Shown here in pieces: positions 23,119 to 31,390 of a DNA stretch of 58,774 bases. The position numbers were made by a program, and so were the translations under genes. The notes below the pieces were generated by a model, which did no database searches, was not told the DNA's origin, and worked only from the letters and a program-made list of their open reading frames with translations. The first letter of the stretch is position 1; the number at the start of each line of letters is the position of its first letter. The stretch is from Bradyrhizobium centrolobii (GTDB lineage: Bacteria > Pseudomonadota > Alphaproteobacteria > Rhizobiales > Xanthobacteraceae): the NCBI RefSeq assembly GCF_001641635.1, contig NZ_LUUB01000090.1:1-58774 (forward strand). Reading direction: 5' to 3'.

Positions 23119-24567
23119 CTAGAAGCAGGACGCCATCGTCCGCACGGCCGCGCTGATCTCGCTCTCGCGCCACGCGGCGAAGCCAAGCAGCAAGCCGTGA
23201 TCGCGCGGCCGGTCGAGCGACAGGCTCGACAAGGCTCGCGTCTCGATTCCGGCGGCGACCAGCCGTTTGACCGCCACCCGATCTGCGCTGCCGCGCGTCA
23301 GACGCGCAACGAGCTGGATGCCGCCCGACGGCACCTCGACCTCGAGAACGCCGCCCAGACGGCGTTCCATCTCACCGACGAGATGATCGCGGCGCACATG
23401 ATAGAGGCGGCGCATCCGGCGGAGATGCGCGCGAAAGTGCCCGTCGCCGATGAATTCGGCCAGCGCCTCCTGGATGTGGCTGGCTGCGATCAGCCCCATG
23501 TGCCGCTGCGCGATCTCCAGCGTGTCACGCAGGGCCGGCGGCGCGACGAGGTATCCGAGCCGGATGTCGGAGGTCATCGCCTTCGAAAAGGTGCCGACGT
23601 AGAACACGCGGCCGTGGGCATCTAGTCCCTGCAAGGACGGCACCGGCCGGCTGTCATAGTGGAATTCGCCGTCGTAATCGTCTTCCACGATCCAGGTCCG
23701 TCCCGGCCGGCTTGCGGCGAGAAAGTCGGTGCGACGGGCAAGCGACATTAATCGCCCGGTCGGATGCTGGTGCGACGGCGTCATGAAGACAAGCTTTGGC
23801 GCTGCAGTTCCGACCACGCGCTGCATACCCTGCTCGTCCAGTCCCACGCCAATCACGCGCGCGCCGGATGCGCGGAAGGCGGCCGCAGCTCCCGAATAGC
23901 CGGGATCTTCGACCCAGACGTCGTCACCGGGCGTGATGACGGTGGCAGCAATCAAGGTCAGCGCGGCCTGCGCGCTGGGCAGGATCATGATCTGCTCCGC
24001 CGCTGCACGAACGCCCCTGCTGTCTCCGAGGTACTGCGCCAGCGCCTCGCGCAGATGCGGCCGGTTGACCGGTCCGAGCTCGCGTTTCGCTGCACGCACG
24101 GCGCTGCGGCGCAGACAGCGCGCCCAGATCTCGTTCGGAAACTCTCGGGCATCGCCGTGCCCCGGACGCAATGGACTCAGCGGAGCCAGATAAGACATCG
24201 GCCAGTCCGCCTGCTTGAGCTTCGACGCCCAGGGAGACAGCCGCGGCTTGCCGGGCCGAAGACGCGACGTGGTGGCACCCGCCCGCTCGATGCGTTCGCC
24301 GCCATCTATCGTCACCACCGGACGCCGGCCACGTGACGCCTCAAGGTATCCCTCGGCTGCAAGCTGCTCGAACGCGTAGGTGACGGTGTTGCGCGAGACG
24401 CCGAGATCACTCGCAAACCGACGGCTCGACGGCAGCGCGCCTCCCTTGCTGATGCGACCGCTCGCGATCAGGCGTCGCAGTTGGCTCGTCAACTGAGCCA
24501 CCAGCCCCTCGTCGTCGGATCGCTTCAGCTCGATCAGTCCGGCGATCATTTCCGCGAAAACTGGCAC
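23119..24567 (-). CDS. MocR/PdxR-type transcription regulator (GntR HTH + aminotransferase domain)
   Basis: 482 residues from a GTG at 24567 with AAAGGA upstream; a TTG at 24582 also keeps the frame. The N-terminal winged helix (QLTSQLRRLIASGRISKGGA, LPSSRRFASDLGVSRNTVTY) is followed by a linker and a class I aminotransferase-like domain with the PLP lysine in GTFSKAMTSDIRLG. Such proteins sense PLP or amino-compound adducts and bind repeated sites near their own and neighbouring promoters. It is divergent from a DMT-family exporter, and repeated sites sit between them (24561-24605), so it probably controls that exporter and itself. Confidence 0.92.
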   Translation of the reverse strand: MPVFAEMIAGLIELKRSDDEGLVAQLTSQLRRLIASGRISKGGALPSSRRFASDLGVSRNTVTYAFEQLAAEGYLEASRGRRPVVTIDGGERIERAGATTSRLRPGKPRLSPWASKLKQADWPMSYLAPLSPLRPGHGDAREFPNEIWARCLRRSAVRAAKRELGPVNRPHLREALAQYLGDSRGVRAAAEQIMILPSAQAALTLIAATVITPGDDVWVEDPGYSGAAAAFRASGARVIGVGLDEQGMQRVVGTAAPKLVFMTPSHQHPTGRLMSLARRTDFLAASRPGRTWIVEDDYDGEFHYDSRPVPSLQGLDAHGRVFYVGTFSKAMTSDIRLGYLVAPPALRDTLEIAQRHMGLIAASHIQEALAEFIGDGHFRAHLRRMRRLYHVRRDHLVGEMERRLGGVLEVEVPSGGIQLVARLTRGSADRVAVKRLVAAGIETRALSSLSLDRPRDHGLLLGFAAWRESEISAAVRTMASCF

Positions 24568-24605
24568 CTTAGTCCTTTCCAATCTGGCACTTTTTCAGGT
24601 GCCAG
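24561..24605. promoter_or_regulatory. Repeated CTGGCAC sites between MocR regulator and DMT exporter
   Basis: CTGGCACCT at 24561-24569 and CTGGCACT at 24584-24591 are direct repeats 23 bp apart, and AGGTGCCAG at 24597-24605 is the inverted copy. MocR-type dimers typically bind such repeated half-sites. The first copy overlaps the proposed GTG start of the regulator, so binding would also block its own expression. Confidence 0.55.
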
Positions 24606-24649
24606 CCTGGATGCTATCTGCCGAGCAAGACTGCTTCAAGGATCTTGCA

Positions 24650-25567
24650 ATGAACGCCTCCCTGTCACCCCGCGCGGCCATCGGTCTGTTCCTGATCGTT
24701 GTCCTCGCCTGGGGCGTAAACTGGTCGGTGACGAAGCAGCTGGTGCAGTTCGTTCCGCCGCTGTGGAGCGCGGCGATCCGGAGCTGGATCGCGCTTATCG
24801 GCCTGTTCGTGATACTGCGTGCGAGCAACAATCTCGTCATACCGGAGCGACACGACGTCCCCGTGATCCTCAGCGTGGCGCTGCTGCACATGACGCTGTT
24901 CTCGACGCTGGCGGCTGCGGGCCTGCGCTTCATCCCCGCCAGTAAGGGGATCGTGCTCGGCTACACGACGCCGCTCTGGGTCGCGCTCGCTGCACCCCTA
25001 ATCGGAAAGGACACGTTGACCGCGCCGAAGGTCGGCGGCGCATTACTGGGCCTGGCCGGCCTTGCCGTGATCCTGAACCCGTCCTCGATCGACTGGACGA
25101 ACGCCAACGTCGTGCTCGGCGCCGGCATGGTCATTCTCGCCGCCATCTGTTGGGCCGCGAACATCATCTATCTTCGCTCGCATCGCTGGATCGCGTCCCC
25201 GCTGCAGCTCCTGATCTGGCAGGTGCTCGTGGCAACGATGGTGTTGTCGGTCACCGCGACGATCACGGACGGCCTGCCACACGCCGAGTGGTCGTGGCGG
25301 CTCGTGTGGCTGTTCCTGTATTCGGGCCTGATCGGAACGGCGCTGGCCTATTGGGCGATGTCGATGGTCAACAAGAGCATCTCGGCCTTGACCACGTCGC
25401 TCGGCACCACGGCGACACCTATCGTCGGCATCGCCAGCGCCGCGATTCTGCTGGGTGAGCCCATCGACATCAGTCTTGCCGTCGCGGCCGCGCTGATCGT
25501 CGCCGGCATCGGCCTCGCGACGCTGGTCGACCGGCCGTTGCGCGCTCAGGCCACCGCGAGAGGTTGA
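24650..25567 (+). CDS. EamA/DMT-family transporter
   Basis: 305 residues from the ATG at 24650 (AAGGAT upstream); a GTG at 24599 would add 17 unlikely residues and cover an operator copy. About ten membrane segments form two EamA repeats. The first begins AAIGLFLIVVLAWGVNWSVT and the second NVVLGAGMVILAAICWAANI. The family exports amino acids, drugs or metabolites. Divergent from the MocR regulator, which suggests export of an amino compound. Its 3' end overlaps the convergent YeeE/YedE gene by 22 bp. Confidence 0.9.
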   Translation: MNASLSPRAAIGLFLIVVLAWGVNWSVTKQLVQFVPPLWSAAIRSWIALIGLFVILRASNNLVIPERHDVPVILSVALLHMTLFSTLAAAGLRFIPASKGIVLGYTTPLWVALAAPLIGKDTLTAPKVGGALLGLAGLAVILNPSSIDWTNANVVLGAGMVILAAICWAANIIYLRSHRWIASPLQLLIWQVLVATMVLSVTATITDGLPHAEWSWRLVWLFLYSGLIGTALAYWAMSMVNKSISALTTSLGTTATPIVGIASAAILLGEPIDISLAVAAALIVAGIGLATLVDRPLRAQATARG

Positions 25568-26604
25568 ACGCGCAGCCCGCCGCGCAGGCCTGCGGTGGTG
25601 CCGAGCAGGATGCCGGCAACCGCAACGAATGACGCCAGCGCAAGGGTGGACATGCCGGTGAGCCCCTGCCCGATCGAGCAGCCGAACGCCATCACGCCAC
25701 CGATGCCCATCAGCGCCGCGCCGCTGCCTGAGCGCAGCATGTGGCGCGGCGAGGAATAGCCCTCGAGCTTGAAGCGGCCCGTGGCAAGCGCCGTGACCAA
25801 GCTACCGGCCAACACGCCGGCGACCGTCGCGATGCCGAAGTTCAACGTCAGGCCGGTCGAGAGCATGGCGTATTGCAACGCGTCCGCGATCGGTGCGATG
25901 AAGGTGAGCGAGGTCACCGGGACCGGGTTGAAGTCATCAGCGCCGAGATAGCCGGTGACGAACCAGCCGCCGGCAACGAGGAGACCGACGATGATGCCGG
26001 CCGCGATCTGTCCCGGCGATCGCCGGAAACCGGCGTGGACGAATGCAAAGAGGATCAGGGCAACGACGATTGCCGCGGCAGCCAGCGTGCGCGAGACGGC
26101 TTCGCCGAGGCCGAGCGTCGCCAGCAGGGACGGCAGCGAGTTCGCGTTCACTGTGCCCTGCGAGGCCTGAACGAGCGCGATGCGCGCCGGCGCGATCAGG
26201 CCCTTGAGCGTCATCTGCGCGGCGACGGCAAGCACGATCACGACGACGAACGAGCGGAGATTGCCCCGGCCGAGCAGCACCAGCGCCCGCGAGCCGCAGC
26301 CGTTCGACAGCACCATGCCGTAGCCGAACAGAAGGCCGCCGAGGAACAGCACCGGCGCCGAAAACGTCTGTTGCAGATAGATCGACTTGCCGAGATCGAC
26401 CGTGCCGCCGACGGCAAGGATCTGGCTCGCGGCAATCGCCACCGCGATCGCCAGCGCATAGGTGCGCACCAGCCGCCCGTCCCCCTCCGCCAGCCACCCT
26501 CGCATGCTGCTCATCAGGCAGAAGCCGCTGAGCAGGCCGACGGCGCCGTAGATCAGGCCGATGGCGAGGCCGGCAAGGATGACGAGTTGAGCGGTTGTCT
26601 CCAT
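25546..26604 (-). CDS. YeeE/YedE-family membrane protein (thiosulfate/sulfur transporter-like)
   Basis: 352 residues, strongly hydrophobic with about nine membrane segments. Two family motifs carry the conserved cysteines: GYGMVLSNGCGSRALVLLG in the first half and GVMAFGCSIGQGLTG in the second. In characterised members (TsuA/YeeE) such cysteines relay thiosulfate through the membrane. The ATG at 26604 lies 3 bp from the stop of the upstream oxidoreductase gene; a GTG at 26610 overlapping that stop is also possible. It is the last gene of the paa-strand series. No TusA/YeeD-like sulfur carrier is adjacent, so the transported species is open. Confidence 0.88.
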   Translation of the reverse strand: METTAQLVILAGLAIGLIYGAVGLLSGFCLMSSMRGWLAEGDGRLVRTYALAIAVAIAASQILAVGGTVDLGKSIYLQQTFSAPVLFLGGLLFGYGMVLSNGCGSRALVLLGRGNLRSFVVVIVLAVAAQMTLKGLIAPARIALVQASQGTVNANSLPSLLATLGLGEAVSRTLAAAAIVVALILFAFVHAGFRRSPGQIAAGIIVGLLVAGGWFVTGYLGADDFNPVPVTSLTFIAPIADALQYAMLSTGLTLNFGIATVAGVLAGSLVTALATGRFKLEGYSSPRHMLRSGSGAALMGIGGVMAFGCSIGQGLTGMSTLALASFVAVAGILLGTTAGLRGGLRVQPLAVA

Positions 26605-26606
26605 GG

Positions 26607-27608
26607 TCACGGCTTCAGAATCACGCGATCCCGCGAAGAGCCGGCGACGGCCGTATACGCCTCCCTGGCGCGTTCCAGCGGATAGATCGCATTCGCCCTG
26701 ATCGGGAACGGCTTCAGGTGACCGCTCGCAAAACCGGGGCCGAGATCGCGCAGCACCGCGCCGGTTGCCACCGAGGACAGGCCGAGCGTGTCGATGCCGA
26801 CATAGGTGTGCTGGCCACGATAGAACTCGAGGATATTGAATTGCACGATGCGGTCGATCGCGGCGATCAGAATCTGGCGACCACGGAGCGCCAGCGACTT
26901 GTGGGCGGCCTGGAAATAGGGATCACCGACCGTGTTGAAGACGATATCGGCGCCCTTGCCGCCCGTCACATCGCGCACGCGCGCCGCGACGTCGATGGCG
27001 GAGGCGTCGATCACCTCGATGGGCGCGTTGCTGTGGCCTTCATAGACCTCTGCCTTGCGCACTACGCCGATGACGCGCCCGCCCTGCCAGGTCGCGATCT
27101 GCACCGCGGCCTGCCCGACCTTGCCGTTGACGCCGAACACCAGCACGGTCTCGCCGCTCTTCGGCACGCCCGCGCGACGAAAGCCCTCCATGGCGGTGAC
27201 GAAGGGCACGCCGATGCCGGCCGCCTCCTCCCATGACACCGTCTTCGGCTTTTCCACCACCGCATCGGCCTCGACGATGAGATGGCTGGCATGGGTACCG
27301 TCGCGGCGGATGCCGAGGTCGCCGGAGGAGCCGAACACCTCGCGGCCGGCGGCTCCGGCCGGACCATCGATCACCACCCCGGCATAGTCGCGGCCGGGTG
27401 TGCGCGGGAACACGGCATAGGGCATCAGCCCGGTTGCGGCCTTCACGTCAGACGGGTTGACGGCCGCGGCCTTCACCTCGATCAGGACGTCATTGGCACC
27501 ACGGGCCAGCGTATGACGCTCGACAGCCGGCGCGATGGCCGCTGCGTTCTCAGCCCTGGCATTTAGGCGCACGCAACGCGCTTCGACGGCTTTGGGATCG
27601 GCTGACAT
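26607..27608 (-). CDS. Quinone oxidoreductase / zinc-type alcohol dehydrogenase-like protein
   Basis: 333 residues of the medium-chain dehydrogenase/reductase superfamily. The GroES-like N-terminal half has EVKAAAVNPSDVKAATGLMP, and the Rossmann half has VLVFGVNGKVGQAAVQIA for NADPH and VFNTVGDPYFQ. The catalytic-zinc cysteine pattern of true alcohol dehydrogenases is absent, so it is a zinc-independent quinone/enone reductase type. The start MSADPKAVEARC at 27608 is chosen because the upstream frame runs into a repeat. It follows paaK with a repeat-filled gap of about 200 bp, so it may not belong to the paa operon. Confidence 0.88.
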   Translation of the reverse strand: MSADPKAVEARCVRLNARAENAAAIAPAVERHTLARGANDVLIEVKAAAVNPSDVKAATGLMPYAVFPRTPGRDYAGVVIDGPAGAAGREVFGSSGDLGIRRDGTHASHLIVEADAVVEKPKTVSWEEAAGIGVPFVTAMEGFRRAGVPKSGETVLVFGVNGKVGQAAVQIATWQGGRVIGVVRKAEVYEGHSNAPIEVIDASAIDVAARVRDVTGGKGADIVFNTVGDPYFQAAHKSLALRGRQILIAAIDRIVQFNILEFYRGQHTYVGIDTLGLSSVATGAVLRDLGPGFASGHLKPFPIRANAIYPLERAREAYTAVAGSSRDRVILKP

Positions 27609-27671
27609 CGAAAAACCCACGATTTTCTCGCGGGCCTTGTCGCCCCTGTCGGGACCCAAGTCAACCTGCCG

Positions 27672-27808
27672 CTCCTCATCTTGAGGAGCCGCGGAAGCGG
27701 CGTCTCGAAGAGTGCGCCCACTGCGGCATCCGGGGCCTTCATGGTTCTCGCGGCGATGCGAAGCATCGTCCGCTAGACGGCGCTCACGCGCCTCCTCACC
27801 ACGAGGGG
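27672..27808. repeat. Intergenic imperfect palindrome (CCTCATCTTGAGGAG type)
   Basis: The left arm starts CTCCTCATCTTGAGGAG and continues with GGCGTCTCGAAG; the right arm ends CGCGCCTCCTCACC then ACGAGGGG. The two arms pair imperfectly and each holds its own small hairpin. I know this pattern as a dispersed intergenic repeat of Bradyrhizobium and Rhodopseudomonas. It fills the gap between paaK and the oxidoreductase gene. Confidence 0.7.
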
Positions 27809-27816
27809 ATGGACCG

Positions 27817-29148
27817 TCAATCCTTCGGCCGCTTGTCGTAGACCCGCTTGGCCTTGCCAAGCGAGCGTTCCAGCGTGGCCGGCGCCACCGCCTGCACCTT
27901 CGCCGTAACGCCAATGGTATTCTTGATGTGGGTCGAGATGCGGTCGGCATGGTCGAGGAGCCCGCGGCCGTCCCAGCTTTCGGGCCGCGCCTCGGCGATG
28001 ATGGTCAACTCGTCCATGCGACCCTCGCGGGTCAGCTCCAGGATGAAGTGGCCGCCACACCAGTCGGTCGCGAGCAGCACCTCCTCGATCTGGGTCGGGA
28101 ACAGGTTGACACCGCGCAGAATGATCATGTCGTCCGAGCGCCCCGTCACCTTCTCCATGCGCCGCATGCCGGGACGCGCCGTACCCGGCAGCAGCCGCGT
28201 CAGGTCGCGGGTGCGATAGCGGATCACCGGAAAGGCTTCCTTGGTGAGCGAGGTGAAGACCAGTTCGCCCTTCGCGCCGTCCGGCAGAACCGCGCCGGTC
28301 TCGGGATCGATCACCTCGGGATAGAAATGATCCTCCCAGATGTGCAGGCCGTCCTTGGTCTCGATGCATTCCTGCGCAACGCCGGGGCCGATCACCTCGG
28401 ACAGGCCATAGATGTCGGTTGCATCCATATCGAAGGCATCTTCGATCTCGCCGCGCATGGCATTGGTCCAGGGCTCGGCGCCGAAAATGCCAACCTTGAG
28501 CGAGCATTGCCGCGGATCGAGTTTTTGCCGCTTGAACTCATCGAGGATCGCCAGCATGTAGCTCGGCGTCACCGTGATGATGTCGGGGCGGAAGTCGTTG
28601 ATCAGCTGCACCTGCCGTTCGGTCATGCCGCCCGAGATCGGTACCACCGTACATCCGAGCTTTTCCGCGCCGTAGTGCACGCCCAACCCGCCGGTGAAGA
28701 GACCGTAGCCATAGGCGTTGTGGATGATCATGCCGGTGCGGCCGCCGGCGGCGCGGATCGAGCGCGCCATCACCTCTGACCAGGTGTCGATGTCGCGCTG
28801 CGTATAACCCACCACGATCGGCTTGCCCGTCGTGCCCGAGGAGGCATGCACACGCACCAGCTTTTCGCGCGGCACAGCAAACATGTTGAAAGGATAGTTG
28901 TCGCGCAGGTCCGTCTTCACCGTGAAGGGAAACTTTGCGAGATCGGATAGCTGTCGAAAGTCGGACGGATGCACGCCAGCCTTGTCGAAGGCTCTACGGT
29001 AATGCGCGACGTTGTCGTAGGCGTGTTTCAGCGACCAGGCCAGGCGCTGCGTCTGCAGCGCCGTGATCTCGTCGCGTGATGCGCGCTCATGCGCGTCCAT
29101 CTCCGGACTATAGGTGTTGCCACCTTCCGTGAGCCTCGTCAGAGCCAT
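27817..29148 (-). CDS. paaK: Phenylacetate-CoA ligase (from internal start)
   Basis: 443 residues from the ATG at 29148, the normal length of PaaK, with ACGAGG upstream. It joins phenylacetate to CoA with ATP, the first step of aerobic phenylacetate breakdown. The AMP-binding loop HASSGTTGKPIVVGYT, the IYGLSEVIGPG segment and the C-terminal RSDDMIILRGVNLFPTQIEE are all present. It is encoded downstream of paaABCDE, and no stop separates it from the upstream paaI frame, so this entry is the alternative to the fused product. Confidence 0.93.
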   Translation of the reverse strand: MALTRLTEGGNTYSPEMDAHERASRDEITALQTQRLAWSLKHAYDNVAHYRRAFDKAGVHPSDFRQLSDLAKFPFTVKTDLRDNYPFNMFAVPREKLVRVHASSGTTGKPIVVGYTQRDIDTWSEVMARSIRAAGGRTGMIIHNAYGYGLFTGGLGVHYGAEKLGCTVVPISGGMTERQVQLINDFRPDIITVTPSYMLAILDEFKRQKLDPRQCSLKVGIFGAEPWTNAMRGEIEDAFDMDATDIYGLSEVIGPGVAQECIETKDGLHIWEDHFYPEVIDPETGAVLPDGAKGELVFTSLTKEAFPVIRYRTRDLTRLLPGTARPGMRRMEKVTGRSDDMIILRGVNLFPTQIEEVLLATDWCGGHFILELTREGRMDELTIIAEARPESWDGRGLLDHADRISTHIKNTIGVTAKVQAVAPATLERSLGKAKRVYDKRPKD

Positions 29149-29637
29149 CCTCGTTTCCCCGCATTGGGTTGTTCTTTTGTTTGTTGGTCTTTGATCTTGC
29201 GTCGGCAGCCACGTGCCGGGAATGACACGCGAATGCCCGCGGAATTCCGCGATGACGGTATCACCGGCGGTGACGCGCACGTCATAGATGCCGGAGCGGC
29301 CGCCACGGGTGACCTCGCGCGCCTTCGCAATGAGCCGATCGCCGAGCTTTCCGGGCTTGATGAAGGTGATCTGCCCTTGCGCCGCAACCACACGCTCATT
29401 GTGCGAGTTGCAGGCAAACGCGAAGGCCGAGTCGGCCAGCGTGAAGATGAAGCCGCCATGCGCGATGCGCTGACCGTTGACCATGTCGGGCCGCACCGTC
29501 ATCGCAAGCGTCGCAAAGCCGGGACCGATCTCGACGATCTCCATGCCGAGGCCCTTCGAGGCATCGTCCTCCGCCCACATCGCATCGGCGCAGGCGCGGG
29601 CCACGTCTTCGGGCGACAGGGCTGCTTTGACGTTCAC
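27817..29637 (-). CDS. paaI: PaaI thioesterase frame running in phase into PaaK (606 codons)
   Basis: From a GTG at 29637 (GGGAGGT upstream) the frame encodes a PaaI-like hotdog thioesterase of about 140 residues (ARACADAMWAEDDASKGLGM, GFIFTLADSAFAFACNSHNE with the catalytic-region Asp). PaaI removes CoA from stalled phenylacetate intermediates. After VIPGTWLP no stop codon occurs: about 20 polar residues including QDQRPTNKRTTQCGETR lead directly into the PaaK methionine at 29148. The joining DNA is A-rich and contains ACGAGG before that ATG, so it looks like a former intergenic region. The product may be a true fusion, or PaaK may be made by internal initiation as well. Confidence 0.75.
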   Translation of the reverse strand: MNVKAALSPEDVARACADAMWAEDDASKGLGMEIVEIGPGFATLAMTVRPDMVNGQRIAHGGFIFTLADSAFAFACNSHNERVVAAQGQITFIKPGKLGDRLIAKAREVTRGGRSGIYDVRVTAGDTVIAEFRGHSRVIPGTWLPTQDQRPTNKRTTQCGETRMALTRLTEGGNTYSPEMDAHERASRDEITALQTQRLAWSLKHAYDNVAHYRRAFDKAGVHPSDFRQLSDLAKFPFTVKTDLRDNYPFNMFAVPREKLVRVHASSGTTGKPIVVGYTQRDIDTWSEVMARSIRAAGGRTGMIIHNAYGYGLFTGGLGVHYGAEKLGCTVVPISGGMTERQVQLINDFRPDIITVTPSYMLAILDEFKRQKLDPRQCSLKVGIFGAEPWTNAMRGEIEDAFDMDATDIYGLSEVIGPGVAQECIETKDGLHIWEDHFYPEVIDPETGAVLPDGAKGELVFTSLTKEAFPVIRYRTRDLTRLLPGTARPGMRRMEKVTGRSDDMIILRGVNLFPTQIEEVLLATDWCGGHFILELTREGRMDELTIIAEARPESWDGRGLLDHADRISTHIKNTIGVTAKVQAVAPATLERSLGKAKRVYDKRPKD

Positions 29638-29692
29638 GCACACCTCCCGGCTGGACGTTTTCCCATGATGTTCTGCTGCTTGGCGAGAACTG

Positions 29693-30775
29693 TCAAACGT
29701 GGTCGTAATCGACCACGACACGCGCCGACGACGGCTTCGCCTGGCAGGTCAGAACGAAGCCCGCCTTCAGCTCCCAGGGCTCCAGCGAATAGTTGATGTC
29801 CATCGGCGCCTCGCCTTCGATCAGCTTGGCACGGCAAGTGGAGCACATGCCGCCCTTGCAGGCGAAGGGCAGGTCGACGCCGGCGCGCAGCGCAGCATCG
29901 AGGATGGCCTCGTCTTCGGCGACAGGAACATCGCGGCGCTTGCCATCGATGATCAGCGAGGCGATCGCCTTCGGCGGCGCGTCCGCCGCAACGATCTTCT
30001 TCGGCCGCGGCTTGCCGCCGAATTCGGAGACGAAGCGTTCGACATGGATGTCGTCCTCGGCGACGCCGAGATCGCGGCAGGTCGCCTCGATCTCCTCGCT
30101 CATGCCCAGGGGACCGCAGATAAAGACATGATCGACGCTTGCAGCCGGCACCAGGGAGCGCAGCAGCACCCTCACCTTCTCCCCGTCGAGCCGGCCGTGC
30201 AGGATCGGGATGTCCTGCTCCTCGCCCGAGATAACGTGGAAGATCGAGAGCCGATCGATGAAGCGGTCCTTGAGCTCCTCGAGCGCCTCGAGGAACATGA
30301 TGTTGTCGGTCGCACGGTTGCCGTAGAACAGGAAGAAGCGGCTGTTCGGCTCGCGCGCCAGCACGCCCTTGATGATCGAGAGGATTGGCGTGATGCCGGA
30401 GCCGGCCGCGAAGCCGACATGGATGCGCGCCGTGTCGGCCGGCGGGATCGCGCCGAAGCGGCCGGTCGGCGTCATCACGTCGAGCTCGTCGCCGCATTTC
30501 AACTCGTCGGCGGCCCAGTTCGAGAATGCGCCGCCGTCGACCTTCTTCACGGCGATGCGGATCTCGCCGTCGTCGGGACCAGAGCAGATCGAATAGGAGC
30601 GACGCACCTCCTCGCCGTCGAGGGTGGTACGGAGCGTGAGGTATTGGCCGGGCGTGAACGCATAATCGCTCGCGAGTTCGCCCGGAATGATGAAGGTCAT
30701 TGATACGGCGTCCGACGCTTCGCGGCGTAGGTCGTTGACGGCCAGGCGGTGGAAACGGGGCGCAGCTGCAGACAT
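29693..30775 (-). CDS. paaE: Phenylacetyl-CoA 1,2-epoxidase reductase subunit PaaE
   Basis: 360 residues from the ATG at 30775. The N-terminal FAD-binding domain has RRSYSICSG, an NAD(P)H-binding domain follows with FAAGSGITPILSIIKG, and a plant-type [2Fe-2S] domain at the C-terminus has CKGGMCSTCRAKL and a last Cys in LTCQAK. It feeds electrons from NADPH to the PaaA di-iron centre. It is separated from paaD by 111 bp that carry a palindromic repeat, whereas the other paa genes are packed closely. Confidence 0.95.
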   Translation of the reverse strand: MSAAAPRFHRLAVNDLRREASDAVSMTFIIPGELASDYAFTPGQYLTLRTTLDGEEVRRSYSICSGPDDGEIRIAVKKVDGGAFSNWAADELKCGDELDVMTPTGRFGAIPPADTARIHVGFAAGSGITPILSIIKGVLAREPNSRFFLFYGNRATDNIMFLEALEELKDRFIDRLSIFHVISGEEQDIPILHGRLDGEKVRVLLRSLVPAASVDHVFICGPLGMSEEIEATCRDLGVAEDDIHVERFVSEFGGKPRPKKIVAADAPPKAIASLIIDGKRRDVPVAEDEAILDAALRAGVDLPFACKGGMCSTCRAKLIEGEAPMDINYSLEPWELKAGFVLTCQAKPSSARVVVDYDHV

Positions 30776-30803
30776 GATGTACACTCTAAGTTCGGCTCTC
30801 CGT

Positions 30804-30865
30804 CGTCATTGCGAGCATCCCTCCGCGGAGATAGTCTGGATTGCTTCCCTGCGCTCGCAATGACG
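30804..30865. repeat. Palindromic intergenic repeat inside the paa operon
   Basis: The left arm CGTCATTGCGAGC and the right arm GCTCGCAATGACG are exact complements, with inner GGATTGCTTCCCTGCG related to the copy at 36899-36981. It lies between paaD and paaE. Such elements fold into hairpins in RNA and could alter expression of paaE and later genes. Confidence 0.8.
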
Positions 30866-30886
30866 ATTGGGCCGGCATCGTACTTC

Positions 30887-31390
30887 TCAATGACACTTGA
30901 AGTAATCAAACGGTTCGCGGCAGGCCTTGCAGCGCCACAGCGCCTTGCAGGAGGTCGAGCCGAATTCGGACAGCAGCTCGGTCTCGCCGGAGCCGCACTG
31001 CGGGCACGCGACCGCCTGTTCGCCGAACAGCGCGCGGCGAGAGCTGGAGGCTTGCGGCGGCGCGATGCCATAGGCGCGCAGCTTGCGGCGCCCCTCCTCG
31101 CTCATCCAGTCTGTGGTCCAGGCCGGCGACAGCACGGTGCGCACCTTTGGGCGATGGAAACCGGCGCGTTCCAGCGCAAGTTCGATTTCCAGCGCGATCA
31201 TGTTCATGGCAGGGCAGCCCGAATAGGTCGGGGTGATCGAAATTTCGATCTCAGTGCCATTAAGCGCGACGTCGCGCAGCACGCCGAGATCGGCGATGGT
31301 CAGCACCGGAATTTCCGGATCGACCACGCTCGCCGCCGCATCCCAGGCGCGCCGGCGCAACTCGGTGTCGCTGTCGAGCGCGGTCACCAT
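30887..31390 (-). CDS. paaD: Phenylacetyl-CoA epoxidase assembly subunit PaaD
   Basis: 167 residues. The N-terminal DUF59/MIP18-like domain has SVVDPEIPVLTIADLGVLRD and TPTYSGCPAMNMI. The C-terminal zinc ribbon has CPQCGSGETELL and CKALWRCKACREPF. PaaD is thought to mature the metal centres of the PaaABCE complex rather than to catalyse. Its ATG overlaps the paaC stop, so the two are translationally coupled. Confidence 0.95.
   Translation of the reverse strand: MVTALDSDTELRRRAWDAAASVVDPEIPVLTIADLGVLRDVALNGTEIEISITPTYSGCPAMNMIALEIELALERAGFHRPKVRTVLSPAWTTDWMSEEGRRKLRAYGIAPPQASSSRRALFGEQAVACPQCGSGETELLSEFGSTSCKALWRCKACREPFDYFKCH

Noticed and set aside
21854..23173. A 439-codon frame antisense to the hydrolase-OsmC gene
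   Set aside because: Shadow of a real gene; no motif.
24584..24605. Sigma-54 promoter TGGCAC before the DMT exporter
   Set aside because: TGGCAC is present but no TTGC box with GG-N10-GC spacing follows; the repeats fit a MocR operator better.
29149..29637. PaaI as a normal separate gene with its own stop
   Set aside because: No stop codon occurs before the PaaK methionine in the given sequence.
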